Assembly: GCF_001440395.1 (NCBI RefSeq) | Contig: NZ_LLXZ01000163.1 | Location: 1 to 46,121, forward strand | Direction: 5' to 3' | Length of the DNA stretch: 46,121 nt | Source: Bradyrhizobium jicamae | GTDB taxonomy: Bacteria > Pseudomonadota > Alphaproteobacteria > Rhizobiales > Xanthobacteraceae | In this document: in pieces, positions 18,527-26,366 of the stretch | How the letters are laid out: each line of letters opens with the position of its first letter | How positions within the stretch are numbered: the first letter of the stretch is position 1 | The notes under the pieces: generated by a model | The model's input: the letters and a program-made list of their open reading frames with translations, nothing else | The model's database searches: none | What the model was told of the DNA's origin: nothing | Made by a program: the position numbers and the translations under genes

Positions 18527-18778
18527 ATGGCCGATGTCACCTACTACGTCGCAATGCCATTCCTGCAGGACGATAGCGGCTCGCCGGTGGCGGGCGCCGC
18601 GGAAGAATGCCAGAGCCCGACCACTGCGTTGCGCCGTGCCGAGACGATGTCGCGGATGGCCGGCAGCATCGGCGCCGTCGCCTTCAGCCGCAGCGGCGAT
18701 CCAATGCTCGGCGAATTCGGCGATGCAAAACTGCTGCACAAGTTCGGCAATGTGCCGGACGATCTCAGCGGGTTGTGA
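18527..18778 (+). CDS. Small hypothetical protein, 83 residues
   Basis: The product (MADVTYYVAMPFLQDD...) is 83 residues, soluble, with an alpha/beta feel: an N-terminal strand, a helix with ECQSPTTALRRAETMSRM (about 27-44), then a strand IGAVAFSRSGDP and an acidic-glycine tail. ATG 18527 follows CCCGGAGC. It is the second gene of a small pair. No family is recognised. The pattern of a repeated xALRRAExMSR helix and SxxGDP could fit a small domain of unknown function, but I make no functional call. Confidence 0.7.
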   Translation: MADVTYYVAMPFLQDDSGSPVAGAAEECQSPTTALRRAETMSRMAGSIGAVAFSRSGDPMLGEFGDAKLLHKFGNVPDDLSGL

Positions 18779-18837
18779 TGGACCGCTGATCGGAGATTCG
18801 TTGGGTAGGCAAAGCGCAAGCGTGCCCCCCTACAGAT

Positions 18838-19524
18838 CTACGAATTCGCCTCATGTCGCCGCAGCGCCTTGCGCACATACATGGCGCTGTCGGCCGCTTC
18901 CAGCGCGCGGCCGGCTTCGGAGTGGGTATCGAGAACGGAGACGCCTGCGGAAGCGCCCGCGGTGATGGTGCGGCCATCGAACACGAAGGTGAGGCGATCG
19001 ATCGCTTCTTCCAGCGCGGCCGCCTTGACCCTGGCGTCGGTCTCGCTGAGATTCCAGAGCAGCAGTGCGAACTCGTCGCCGCCGAGCCGGCCGACCACGT
19101 CGGAAGCGCGCACCTGCGCCAGCAGCGCCGCGACAATGGCCTTGAGCACCTGATCACCCGCGGCATGTCCGAAGGCGTCGTTGATCGGCTTCAGGCGATC
19201 GACGTCGAGCACGACGAGGGCGCCGGAGGCACGGTAGCGTTTGATGTAGGCGATCGCGCGATGGAGCTCGCGCTCGAAGCCACGCCGGTTCGGGATGCCC
19301 AGCAGGAAATCGGTGTCGGCGGAGGCCTGAAGTTCCTCGATCTGCGCCTGCGTCTGGGCCAATTGCGCCTTCAGCCGGCGAATCGTCGTCTTGCTGTCGT
19401 TGGAGGTGGCTGGTGGCCGGGAGGGCGGTGCGGAGGATCGCCGCGGTGTGGATTTTCGCCCGGAAGCCGCGCTTTTGGGGCGTTTTCCGGCCCTCGACGC
19501 GGCTCCCCTGGTTTTCTTCTTCAT
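18838..19524 (-). CDS. Soluble diguanylate cyclase (GGDEF)
   Basis: The product has 228 residues. The first about 45 residues are strongly basic and Ser/Pro-rich, followed by a short coiled coil (TIRRLKAQLAQTQAQIEELQ) and then a GGDEF domain. The active motif GGDEF is intact, with RASD (RxxD) exactly five residues before it, the product-inhibition site. It should therefore make c-di-GMP from two GTP and be feedback controlled. No sensor domain is present; the basic tail might bind nucleic acid or phospholipid, which is inference. It sits convergent to the small-gene pair and divergent from purE. Confidence 0.9.
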   Translation of the reverse strand: MKKKTRGAASRAGKRPKSAASGRKSTPRRSSAPPSRPPATSNDSKTTIRRLKAQLAQTQAQIEELQASADTDFLLGIPNRRGFERELHRAIAYIKRYRASGALVVLDVDRLKPINDAFGHAAGDQVLKAIVAALLAQVRASDVVGRLGGDEFALLLWNLSETDARVKAAALEEAIDRLTFVFDGRTITAGASAGVSVLDTHSEAGRALEAADSAMYVRKALRRHEANS

Positions 19525-19675
19525 GGCCTTCCCTGTGCAGGCACGCTTATGAAGGCTTGCCGGGATTCACCAAGACAGGATAGTCCATTCCTGATCCCTT
19601 GCCACGCCTTGGATGAACCCCTGGCCGATCCTATAATCGGCCTATGTTTCTGGATTCCTGAACAGAATTGACGAG

Positions 19676-20164
19676 ATGACCGCACCGATCGCCATCATTA
19701 TGGGCAGCCAGTCCGACTGGGAGACCATGCGCCACGCTGCCGAGACCTTGGCCGCACTCGGGGTCGACTGCGAAAAACGCATCGTTTCGGCCCACCGGAC
19801 CCCGGACCGGCTGTTCGCCTTCGCCAAGGGCGCCAAAGCCGCCGGCTTCAAGGCCATCATTGCCGGTGCCGGCGGCGCCGCGCATCTGCCCGGCATGGCG
19901 GCGGCGCTGACCGAGCTGCCGGTGTTCGGCGTTCCCGTCGAATCCAAGGCCCTGTCGGGGGTCGATTCGCTCTACTCGATCGTGCAGATGCCGGCTGGCG
20001 TTCCCGTCGGGACGCTGGCGATCGGCAAGGCCGGCGCCATCAACGCCGCCCTGCTCGCGGCCGCTGTGCTCGCGCTGAACGACGCACCGCTCGCGGGCAG
20101 GCTCGCCGCCTGGCGGAAGCAGCAGACCGATGCGGTCAAGGAGCGTCCGGAGGGTTCAGCGTGA
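19676..20164 (+). CDS. purE: N5-carboxyaminoimidazole ribonucleotide mutase
   Basis: The 162-residue product is class I PurE: MGSQSDWETM (10-19), SAHRTPDR and AGAGGAAHLPGM are diagnostic. It rearranges N5-CAIR to CAIR in purine synthesis, in the cytoplasm, usually as an octamer. Its stop overlaps the purK start (GTGA), so the two consecutive pathway enzymes are coupled. No guanine riboswitch or PurR-like site is evident in the 150 bases before it. Confidence 0.97.
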   Translation: MTAPIAIIMGSQSDWETMRHAAETLAALGVDCEKRIVSAHRTPDRLFAFAKGAKAAGFKAIIAGAGGAAHLPGMAAALTELPVFGVPVESKALSGVDSLYSIVQMPAGVPVGTLAIGKAGAINAALLAAAVLALNDAPLAGRLAAWRKQQTDAVKERPEGSA

Positions 20165-21264
20165 CGGCTTCAGGCAGAGTGAAGCTGAAGCCGGGCGACA
20201 CCATCGGAATTCTCGGCGGCGGACAATTGGGCCGGATGCTGGCCATGGCGGCAGCACGCCTTGGCCTCAGGTGCCAGGTGTTTTCGCCGGATCCGGACTC
20301 GCCCGCCTTCGACGTGGTGCTGAACGCGACCTGCGCCGAATATGCCGATGTCGAGGCGCTCGAACTGTTCGCCAACGATGTCGACGTCATCACCTATGAA
20401 TTCGAGAACGTGCCGGCGGCCACCGCGATGGTGCTGGATGCGCGGCGTCCCGTGCTACCAGCGCAGAAGATCCTGGAGACCACGCAGGACCGCCTGATCG
20501 AAAAGGATTTCGTCAAGCGGCTCGGCATCGGCACCGCCGACTATGCCGACGTATCGTCGGTGGAAAGCCTGCAGAGCGCCATTGCCCGCATCGGCCTTCC
20601 CGCCGTGATCAAGACCCGCCGCTTCGGTTACGACGGCAAGGGCCAGGCGATCATTCGCGAGGGCGATGATCCGGCTCAAGTCTGGGAAGACCTCGGCACC
20701 AAATCCGCGATCCTCGAAGCCTTCGTTCCCTACGAGCGCGAGGTCTCCGTGATCGCCGCGCGCGGAGCCGACGGCACGGTCGAGTGTTACGACGTCACCG
20801 AAAACGAGCATCGCGATCACATCCTGAAATTCTCGCGCGTGCCGGCGGCGATTTCGGACGAGCTGGCGGCACAGGCGCGCGCCGTCGCCGAAAAGATCGC
20901 CCACGCGCTCGACTATGTCGGCGTGCTCGGGGTCGAGTTGTTCGTCGTTGGCGGAAACGGCGGGCCGCATGTGCTGGTCAACGAGATTGCCCCGCGGGTG
21001 CATAATTCCGGACACTGGACGCTGGACGGCGCCTCGGTCTCGCAATTCGAGCAGCATATCCGCGCGATCGCCGGCTGGCCGCTTGCCAAGCCGGTTCGTC
21101 ACGGTGAGGTCACCATGACCAACCTGATCGGCGACGATATCCTCGACTACGAGCAATGGCTGACGGTTCCCGGCGCCACCGTTCACCTCTACGGCAAGGG
21201 CCCGCCGCGGCCGGGCCGCAAGATGGGCCATGTCACCGAAGTGGTCCCGGCGAGCAAAAAATAG
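20161..21264 (+). CDS. purK: N5-carboxyaminoimidazole ribonucleotide synthase
   Basis: The 367-residue ATP-grasp protein begins with the GILGGGQLGRMLAMAA motif of PurK (13-28). The ATP-grasp residues in KTRRFGYDGKGQ, EAFVPYEREVSV and VNEIAPRVHNSGHWT are clear. It makes N5-CAIR from AIR, ATP and bicarbonate, the substrate of PurE. The start is GTG at 20161 overlapping the purE stop by four bases. A terminator-like hairpin follows the stop. Confidence 0.97.
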   Translation: MTASGRVKLKPGDTIGILGGGQLGRMLAMAAARLGLRCQVFSPDPDSPAFDVVLNATCAEYADVEALELFANDVDVITYEFENVPAATAMVLDARRPVLPAQKILETTQDRLIEKDFVKRLGIGTADYADVSSVESLQSAIARIGLPAVIKTRRFGYDGKGQAIIREGDDPAQVWEDLGTKSAILEAFVPYEREVSVIAARGADGTVECYDVTENEHRDHILKFSRVPAAISDELAAQARAVAEKIAHALDYVGVLGVELFVVGGNGGPHVLVNEIAPRVHNSGHWTLDGASVSQFEQHIRAIAGWPLAKPVRHGEVTMTNLIGDDILDYEQWLTVPGATVHLYGKGPPRPGRKMGHVTEVVPASKK

Positions 21265-21283
21265 CGCGGTGTGCCCGCCGGGC

Positions 21284-21335
21284 TAAAGTGTGATGAGGTT
21301 TCTTCGAATCGTCATCCCACTTTATCTTTTTGTTT
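21284..21335 (+). terminator. Rho-independent-type terminator after purEK
   Basis: TAAAGTGTGATGA (21284-21296) pairs with TCATCCCACTTTA (21312-21324), with two mismatches, and TCTTTTTGTTT follows. It lies 20 bases after the purK stop. It adjoins the next palindrome, and the two may be parts of one repeat family. Confidence 0.6.
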
Positions 21336-21409
21336 GAGCATGATCTCCGCGCAAACGTGTTGCGTTTGTCGCGAGGGAAAACCGCTACACACTTTTCCGG
21401 ATCATGCTC
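21336..21409. repeat. Palindromic intergenic repeat with GAGCATGATC ends
   Basis: Terminal inverted repeats GAGCATGATC and GATCATGCTC bracket 74 bases that contain a second inner inverted region (CGCAAACG / CGTTTG). It lies between convergent purK and aqpZ. I recall this family as frequent in Bradyrhizobium and Rhodopseudomonas; only one copy is obvious here. Confidence 0.75.
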
Positions 21410-21420
21410 TAGATCGCAGA

Positions 21421-22143
21421 TCAGGCCGTCCTTACGCCTTCCACGACGCCGGCCGGCTCCTCACTGAGCCAGCGATAGAGCACGCCGCCAAGAGCACCGC
21501 CGATCAGCGGCGCAACCCAGAACAGCCAGAGCTGCGCCAGCGCCCAGCCGCCGACGAACAGCGCCGGGCCCGTGCTGCGCGCCGGATTTACCGATGTGTT
21601 GGTGACGGGAATGCTGACGAGATGGATCATCACCAGCGCTAGGCCGATCGCCAGCGGCGCAAAGCCCGCCGGCGCCTTGCCGTGGGTCGCGCCCATGATG
21701 ATGAACAGGAACATCATGGTCATCACCACCTCGGTGATGAAGCAGGCCACCATGCCGTATTTGCCGGGCGAATGCGCGTCATAGCCGTTGGAGGCAAAGC
21801 CCTTGGTCAGATCGAAGCCCGGCGCACTGCTTGCGATCACGTAGAGCAAGCCTGCGGCAACAATCGCGCCAATCACCTGCGCGACGACATAGGGCAGGAT
21901 CTGACCGGTCGGAAATCGGCCACCCGCGGCAAGGCCGACCGTCACGGCGGGATTGAGATGGCAGCCGGAAACGTGCCCGATCGCATAGGCCATGGTCACG
22001 ACGCTCAGCCCGAACGCCAGGGACACACCGACCAGACCTATCCCGACCTGCGGAAAGCCGGCGGCAATGACCGCGCTGCCGCATCCCGCAAAAGTGAGCC
22101 AAAACGTACCGATCGCTTCAGCGGTATATTTTTTGGTATTCAT
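21421..22143 (-). CDS. aqpZ: Aquaporin Z, water channel
   Basis: The 240-residue inner-membrane protein has six helices and both NPA loops: HLNPAVTVG and TSVNPARSTGPA. The selectivity filter fits a water-specific channel: a Phe in helix 2 (VSLAFGLS), a His in helix 5 (MIHLVSIPV) and Arg just after the second NPA. The N-terminal GCGSAV segment is as in E. coli AqpZ. The start is ATG at 22143; GGGAGG just upstream is its ribosome site, so an in-frame ATG five codons earlier is not used. It is monocistronic. Confidence 0.95.
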   Translation of the reverse strand: MNTKKYTAEAIGTFWLTFAGCGSAVIAAGFPQVGIGLVGVSLAFGLSVVTMAYAIGHVSGCHLNPAVTVGLAAGGRFPTGQILPYVVAQVIGAIVAAGLLYVIASSAPGFDLTKGFASNGYDAHSPGKYGMVACFITEVVMTMMFLFIIMGATHGKAPAGFAPLAIGLALVMIHLVSIPVTNTSVNPARSTGPALFVGGWALAQLWLFWVAPLIGGALGGVLYRWLSEEPAGVVEGVRTA

Positions 22144-22398
22144 ACTCGCCTCCCGCATGTTTTTACGTTCCCGGATGCTAGGGAAGGCCCGTGAGGGGCT
22201 CGTTATCTGCGGAAACCGGCCCTGTATTGGCCGAATTCCGCCGATTTTCGTAGCGTCCCCGGGCCCAAAACCGCCTTCTCCGGTGGACATCAGCGGTTTT
22301 GTCTGCTACATGCCCGCGCTCAGGGTTGAGGGCTAGGCCTTTCGCCGGCCCTTCACTTTACCAGAATTCCTATCCGATCAATTGAAAGAGGATGCCGC

Positions 22399-22704
22399 GT
22401 GCAGGTTCTCGTTCGCGATAACAATGTCGACCAAGCCCTCAAGGCGCTGAAGAAGAAGATGCAGCGCGAGGGTATTTTCCGCGAGATGAAGCTCCGCGGA
22501 CATTACGAAAAGCCCTCCGAGAAGAAGGCCCGCGAAAAGGCCGAAGCCGTGCGCCGCGCGCGCAAGCTGGCCCGCAAGAAGCTGCAGCGCGAAGGCCTGC
22601 TGCCGATGAAGCCGAAGCCGGTGTTCGGCGCCGGCCCCGGTGGCGACCGTGGTGGTGCTGGCGGTCGTGGTGGCCCGGGCGCAGGTCCGCGCGGACCGCG
22701 CTGA
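22399..22704 (+). CDS. rpsU: 30S ribosomal protein S21 with Gly/Arg-rich C-terminal tail
   Basis: The 101-residue product has the S21 core MQVLVRDNNVDQALKALKKK and the basic KKAREKAEAVRRARKLARKK helix. It is longer than the about 70 residues of E. coli S21 because of a C-terminal tail (about 75-101) of Gly, Pro and Arg (GGDRGGAGGRGGPG). Such tails occur in alphaproteobacteria. S21 acts on the 30S subunit in mRNA initiation. The start is GTG at 22399 with AAAGAGGA nine bases before. A strong terminator follows. Confidence 0.96.
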   Translation: MQVLVRDNNVDQALKALKKKMQREGIFREMKLRGHYEKPSEKKAREKAEAVRRARKLARKKLQREGLLPMKPKPVFGAGPGGDRGGAGGRGGPGAGPRGPR

Positions 22705-22732
22705 TCGCGTTCTTCCCAAGAGATCTGAATTG

Positions 22733-22765
22733 AAAACGCGGACTTCGGGTCCGCGTTTTGTTTTT
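22733..22765 (+). terminator. Rho-independent terminator of rpsU
   Basis: AAAACGCGGAC (22733-22743) and GTCCGCGTTTT (22749-22759) form a perfect 11-base stem with a five-base TTCGG loop, followed by GTTTTT. It lies 28 bases after the rpsU stop. Confidence 0.92.
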
Positions 22766-22966
22766 GAGCGCAGGCAAGTCGGTTCGAATGTTGTCGTGCG
22801 CGCTCCGCCATCTGCATCATTTTGCAAGGGACGCGGCGACCGCCGCCGTCATCCGGAAAACGTTGGATGGCAATCGCCCCGGCCGCGTTGCGGCTATTTT
22901 GGTCGATGCATTTTGCGTTCCGGCAGGTTACGAATTACTGCATCGAATCCGAAAGTCTTCCGCTGC

Positions 22967-23609
22967 ATGGCCGTTACGGATTGCAATGCCTCTTCCCGCG
23001 CCTCGCGCTTGACGGCCGCATCTGTCGCGCTGCTTGCAACTGTTTTTGCTCTTCCGCTCGGCGGCTGTTCGTTCGACCTGGGATCGTGGGGATCGGACAA
23101 GGAAAAGCCGCAGGTCCTCGAACAGAAGCCGACCGGCACGATCAGCGGACAAAGCGTCAGCGATGCCCAGGGCCACGCGGCACGCGGCCAGGCGCTCGTC
23201 AAAGCCGGGAAGACCGAAGAGGCGCTGGCGGAATTCGACCGCGCGCTGGCGCTCGATCCCTACAACGTGCCGGCCCTGTACGGCCGCGGCCTGATCCATC
23301 AAGGCGAAGCAGCACGAGCAGGCGATCGCGGATTTCACCGCGGCCAATGGTCTGACGCCGCAACGGGTCGAGCCGCTGCTGGCGCGTGCCACCAGCTACC
23401 TCGCGATCGACAAGGCCAAGGAAGCCGCTTCCGATCTCGACGAGGCGGTGCAGACCGATCCCAACAGTGCGCAAGCCTGGTCGGCCCGTGGCGCCACCTA
23501 TGAGCGGCTCGGCGACAAGGCCAAGGCGTTCGCATCCTATGGCCGTGCGCTTGCGCTCCGGCCCAAGGACGAAGCCGCGCGAAGCGGGCTTGCTCGCACC
23601 GGCGGCTAG
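22967..23609 (+). pseudogene. TPR-repeat lipoprotein broken by a frameshift
   Basis: The frame starts at ATG 22967 with a signal peptide and lipobox (LPLGGCSF). It continues into a TPR unit (HAARGQALVKAGKTEEALAEFDRALALDPYN) and then loses sense at about 23306. From there a second frame carries on with good TPR sequence (QAIADFTAANGLTPQRVEPLLARA, ... AFASYGRALALRPKDEAARSG) and stops at 23609. Restoring two bases at GGCGAAGCAG, as GGCGAAAAGCAG, would give one continuous protein of about 214 residues. In the family an outer- or inner-membrane lipoprotein with three or four TPRs is expected. Either the gene is a recent pseudogene or the A-run was miscalled. The restored form is inference from the reading frames and remembered homologues. 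Confidence 0.8.
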
Positions 23610-23661
23610 CGCTCCCGGCTTTGCCATCGCTGCAGTTCCGCCGACGCGCTTTCGCGTGCGG

Positions 23662-23693
23662 GAAAACAAAAGCCCCCGGACTAATCCGGGGGC
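23662..23693 (-). terminator. Terminator of the minus-strand Pro/Ala-rich protein gene
   Basis: GCCCCCGGA and TCCGGGGGC (23672-23680 and 23685-23693) form a perfect nine-base stem with a CTAA loop. On the minus strand it is followed by TTTTGTTTTC (23671-23662). It lies 30 bases past the stop at 23723. Confidence 0.88.
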
Positions 23694-23722
23694 ATGCGTC
23701 ATGCGAAACGCTACGAGTTGGC

Positions 23723-24772
23723 TTACCTCGGCAGCACCGAGTGGAAGATCGACTTCGCGGTGGACAGCGCGTCCTCGGCAGCCGCCGTGGCGCGATCGCG
23801 TACCGACGGTTCTGCGACTTCGGCGCGCAGATCAATTGGACGCGAGAGGGGGATATCGGCGGGCGGGATGGGACGGTTCGGGTTGCCGGCGTCGGCATAA
23901 GGCGGCCGTGCCTGCGATGAAGGCTGACCCGACGAAGCCTGACCATAGGGTTCGCCGACGGGCGACCCCGAGACCATGATCGGTGGCGGCAGCGGACGAA
24001 GCGCGGGCGCATGCGCGGTGACAGGTGCATTCGTGACCGCCGGTGCAGCCGCGACCACGGGCGCATTCGCGACCTTCGGCGCCTCGGAAGCGCGGGCAGG
24101 CTCGGCGACGCGCGGCGAGGTTTCGCCGTTGGCGCGCAGGCGCTCGATCGCGGCGCGCGCCAGATCGTTGGCGTCGCGGCGTTCCTCCGGCGCAGCCGAA
24201 GTCTCGACCGGGGCAGCCGGCGCGGGTGGAGCAACCGCAACCGGCGCCGGCGAAGAATTCACAGGCTGAGAATTCAAAGGCTGGATCGGCGACGGCAGCA
24301 CGACCCGAATCTTTTCCTTTTCGCGCGGCGCCGCAGCGTGACGGCGATCGGCGTCAGCGGGGCTTTCGGCCGATTTCACGTCGGACTTGTTCGCGTCAGA
24401 CTTGTTCGCGTCAGATTTGGGGTCAGCTTTGGCTTCAGCCTTTTCGTCGGCCTTCTGGGCCTTCTCGGCCACCGCCGGCCGTTCGGCAGCGGTCTTCTCC
24501 ATGATGGCCTTTTCGGAGATGCCACGTGCCTTGACGCCTGCGGCGGGGAGATTGCTGGCCGTGCTCTCGGCCGGCTTGGCATCAGACTTGGTATCGGATT
24601 TGGCTTCGGCCTTGCCATCCCCCTTGGGGTTGGCGGGCGATACCGCCGCGGCGGGAGGGGCGTCCGTGGCGGGCTTGCTGACGATGTAGTGGTTGACGAT
24701 GTAGGCCCCGATGACGGTCGCAGCCACCGAAGGGAAGATGTCCACCGCAAATTTCTTGAGGTAATTCAGCAT
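23723..24772 (-). CDS. Membrane-anchored Pro/Ala/Lys-rich hypothetical protein
   Basis: The 349-residue product has one N-terminal membrane helix (about residues 12-32, PSVAATVIGAYIVNHYIV). A long, low-complexity periplasmic or cytoplasmic region rich in Ala, Pro, Lys, Asp and Glu follows, and then a short C-terminal amphipathic helix (VRDRATAAAEDALSTAKSIFHSVL). It contains a SDANKSDANKSD repeat encoded by a perfect 15-base tandem duplication. No enzyme motif is visible; it may be an envelope spacer or a scaffold. A clean terminator follows. The coordinate of ATG 24772 gives the membrane helix, supporting this start. Confidence 0.78.
   Translation of the reverse strand: MLNYLKKFAVDIFPSVAATVIGAYIVNHYIVSKPATDAPPAAAVSPANPKGDGKAEAKSDTKSDAKPAESTASNLPAAGVKARGISEKAIMEKTAAERPAVAEKAQKADEKAEAKADPKSDANKSDANKSDVKSAESPADADRRHAAAPREKEKIRVVLPSPIQPLNSQPVNSSPAPVAVAPPAPAAPVETSAAPEERRDANDLARAAIERLRANGETSPRVAEPARASEAPKVANAPVVAAAPAVTNAPVTAHAPALRPLPPPIMVSGSPVGEPYGQASSGQPSSQARPPYADAGNPNRPIPPADIPLSRPIDLRAEVAEPSVRDRATAAAEDALSTAKSIFHSVLPR
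24384..24413. repeat. 15-base tandem duplication in the Pro/Ala-rich protein gene
   Basis: GACTTGTTCGCGTCA occurs twice in a row (24384-24398, 24399-24413). On the coding strand it encodes the repeated SDANK. Being exact, it is probably a recent slippage event and could vary between strains. Confidence 0.9.
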
Positions 24773-24968
24773 TCAGGCCACTCCCCACGGGTCCCTCAAT
24801 TGCCGGAACTTTGAGGCACATTGAGGGATCAACTGCGACGGATCGGTGGCAACTCAGCAGTTCCTGTGCAGGCGCGGCGGAACCCGCTTGCATCTGCCCC
24901 CTCTCCAGGCCGCAGCGCAACATACGGCGTCCCTGCCCGGCGAAGCAACCTAGACCTGAGATGGAGGG

Positions 24969-25253
24969 TCAGGGCTTCAGCTCGACCTCCAGAAACACGA
25001 TCTCGCTGTTCGTCTCGTTCAGCACGTCGTGCTGGACACCGGCTTTCCGGAAATAGGATTTGCCGGCCCCGAGCTGCGCCTTGGTGCGCTCGCCATTTGG
25101 CGCGACGATGGTCATCTCGCCCGAGGTCACCGGCACGATCACGTAATCCATCCCATGGGTGTGATGGCCGGTGGCGCTGCCCGGCGCCAGCCGCCATTCG
25201 GTGACACGGACTTCCGGGGTATCGACCTGAACGTCGGATTTGGCGGCGAGCAT
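24969..25253 (-). CDS. Small cupin-domain protein
   Basis: The 94-residue product is a single cupin barrel. Metal-type ligands are visible: His31 and His33 in GHHTHGMDYV, a Glu at 46 (VTSGEMTIV) and His75 in GVQHDVLN. The function may be metal-binding, regulatory or enzymatic; it is too small to say. Its ATG at 25253 is 14 bases after the chaA stop, with GGAGAA before it, so it is the last gene of the long minus-strand run. Confidence 0.87.
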   Translation of the reverse strand: MLAAKSDVQVDTPEVRVTEWRLAPGSATGHHTHGMDYVIVPVTSGEMTIVAPNGERTKAQLGAGKSYFRKAGVQHDVLNETNSEIVFLEVELKP

Positions 25254-25267
25254 CTGTTTTTCTCCGA

Positions 25268-26362
25268 TTACGGCACGAACACCATGAACAGGAATACGGC
25301 AAACACCACCATATGTACCAGCCCGAACAGGATGTTGGTCCGTCCGGTGCCAAAGGTGAGCATGCTGATGACGAAAGTCAGCATCAGCAGCACCATCTCC
25401 TGGGTGTTGAGCCCGAGGACCAGCGGCTTGCCGAGCGTGTAGGCGGCAACGGCGACGGCCGGAATTGTCAGCCCGATCGTGGCGAGCGACGATCCCAGCG
25501 CTAGATTAATGCTCTTCTGCAGTTCGTTCTTGCGCGCGGCGCCAACGGCCGCGACGCTTTCCGGAAGCAGGATCAACAGCGCCACCAGCACGCCGGCGAA
25601 GGCCGGCGGCGCGCCAATCATCGCGGTCACGACATCGACCACCAGCGAGAATTTCTTCGCCAGCAGCACCACCGCCAGCAGCGATACCAACAGCAGCCCG
25701 ACGCTCAGCGCCAACATCCGATTCGGCATCGGAGCTTCATGCGCCGCATCACCGCCGTTACTGACGAAATAGTCGCTATGCCGGATGGTCTGGGTATAGA
25801 GGAACACGGCGTAGAGGACGACCGTGACGGCGCTGACGAAACCAAGTTGCGCCGACGAATAGACCGGGCCCGACGTGGTCAGTGTGTAGTTCGGCATGAC
25901 CAGCGTGATCGTCGCCAGCACGAACAGCACGCTGAGGTAAAGGTTGGCGCCGGAGACCTGGAAATCCTGCTCGCGGTAGCGCAGCCCACCGATGAAGATG
26001 CAGAGGCCGACCAGCCCGTTGCATACGATCATCACGACCGCAAACACCGTGTCGCGCGCCAGCGCGGGCACCGGCTTTTCACCCAGCATGATGGTCGCGA
26101 TCAGCACGACTTCGATGATGGTGATTGAGAGCGTCAGCACCAACGTGCCGTAGGGCTCGCCGATCCGCTCGCCGATCACTTCGGCATGGTGCACAGCCGC
26201 GAACACCGTGCCGAACAGGATCGCCAGCAGCACGGCCGCGAACAACAGCCCGCCGGCCGACGGCGTAAAGTCGAGCCCAAGGACGGTGGCCACGGCAAAC
26301 AGCAGCACCGCCAGCGCCGGGAATATCCAGGCCGATCGCGGCATCGGTCCGTGTGCGCTCAT
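25268..26362 (-). CDS. chaA: Calcium/proton (or sodium/proton) antiporter, ChaA family
   Basis: The 364-residue membrane protein has about eleven helices and the two alpha-repeat signatures of the cation/proton antiporter family. These are GEPYGTLVLTLSITIIEVVLI in the first half and LPESVAAVGAARKNELQKSI followed by GSSLATIGLTIP in the second. E. coli ChaA has almost the same length. It exchanges Ca2+, and perhaps Na+ or K+, for H+. The start at 26362 is just four bases after the hydrolase stop. Its place behind the transhydrogenase genes suggests co-expression in proton or ion homeostasis, which is inference. Confidence 0.92.
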   Translation of the reverse strand: MSAHGPMPRSAWIFPALAVLLFAVATVLGLDFTPSAGGLLFAAVLLAILFGTVFAAVHHAEVIGERIGEPYGTLVLTLSITIIEVVLIATIMLGEKPVPALARDTVFAVVMIVCNGLVGLCIFIGGLRYREQDFQVSGANLYLSVLFVLATITLVMPNYTLTTSGPVYSSAQLGFVSAVTVVLYAVFLYTQTIRHSDYFVSNGGDAAHEAPMPNRMLALSVGLLLVSLLAVVLLAKKFSLVVDVVTAMIGAPPAFAGVLVALLILLPESVAAVGAARKNELQKSINLALGSSLATIGLTIPAVAVAAYTLGKPLVLGLNTQEMVLLMLTFVISMLTFGTGRTNILFGLVHMVVFAVFLFMVFVP

Positions 26363-26366
26363 GCAG

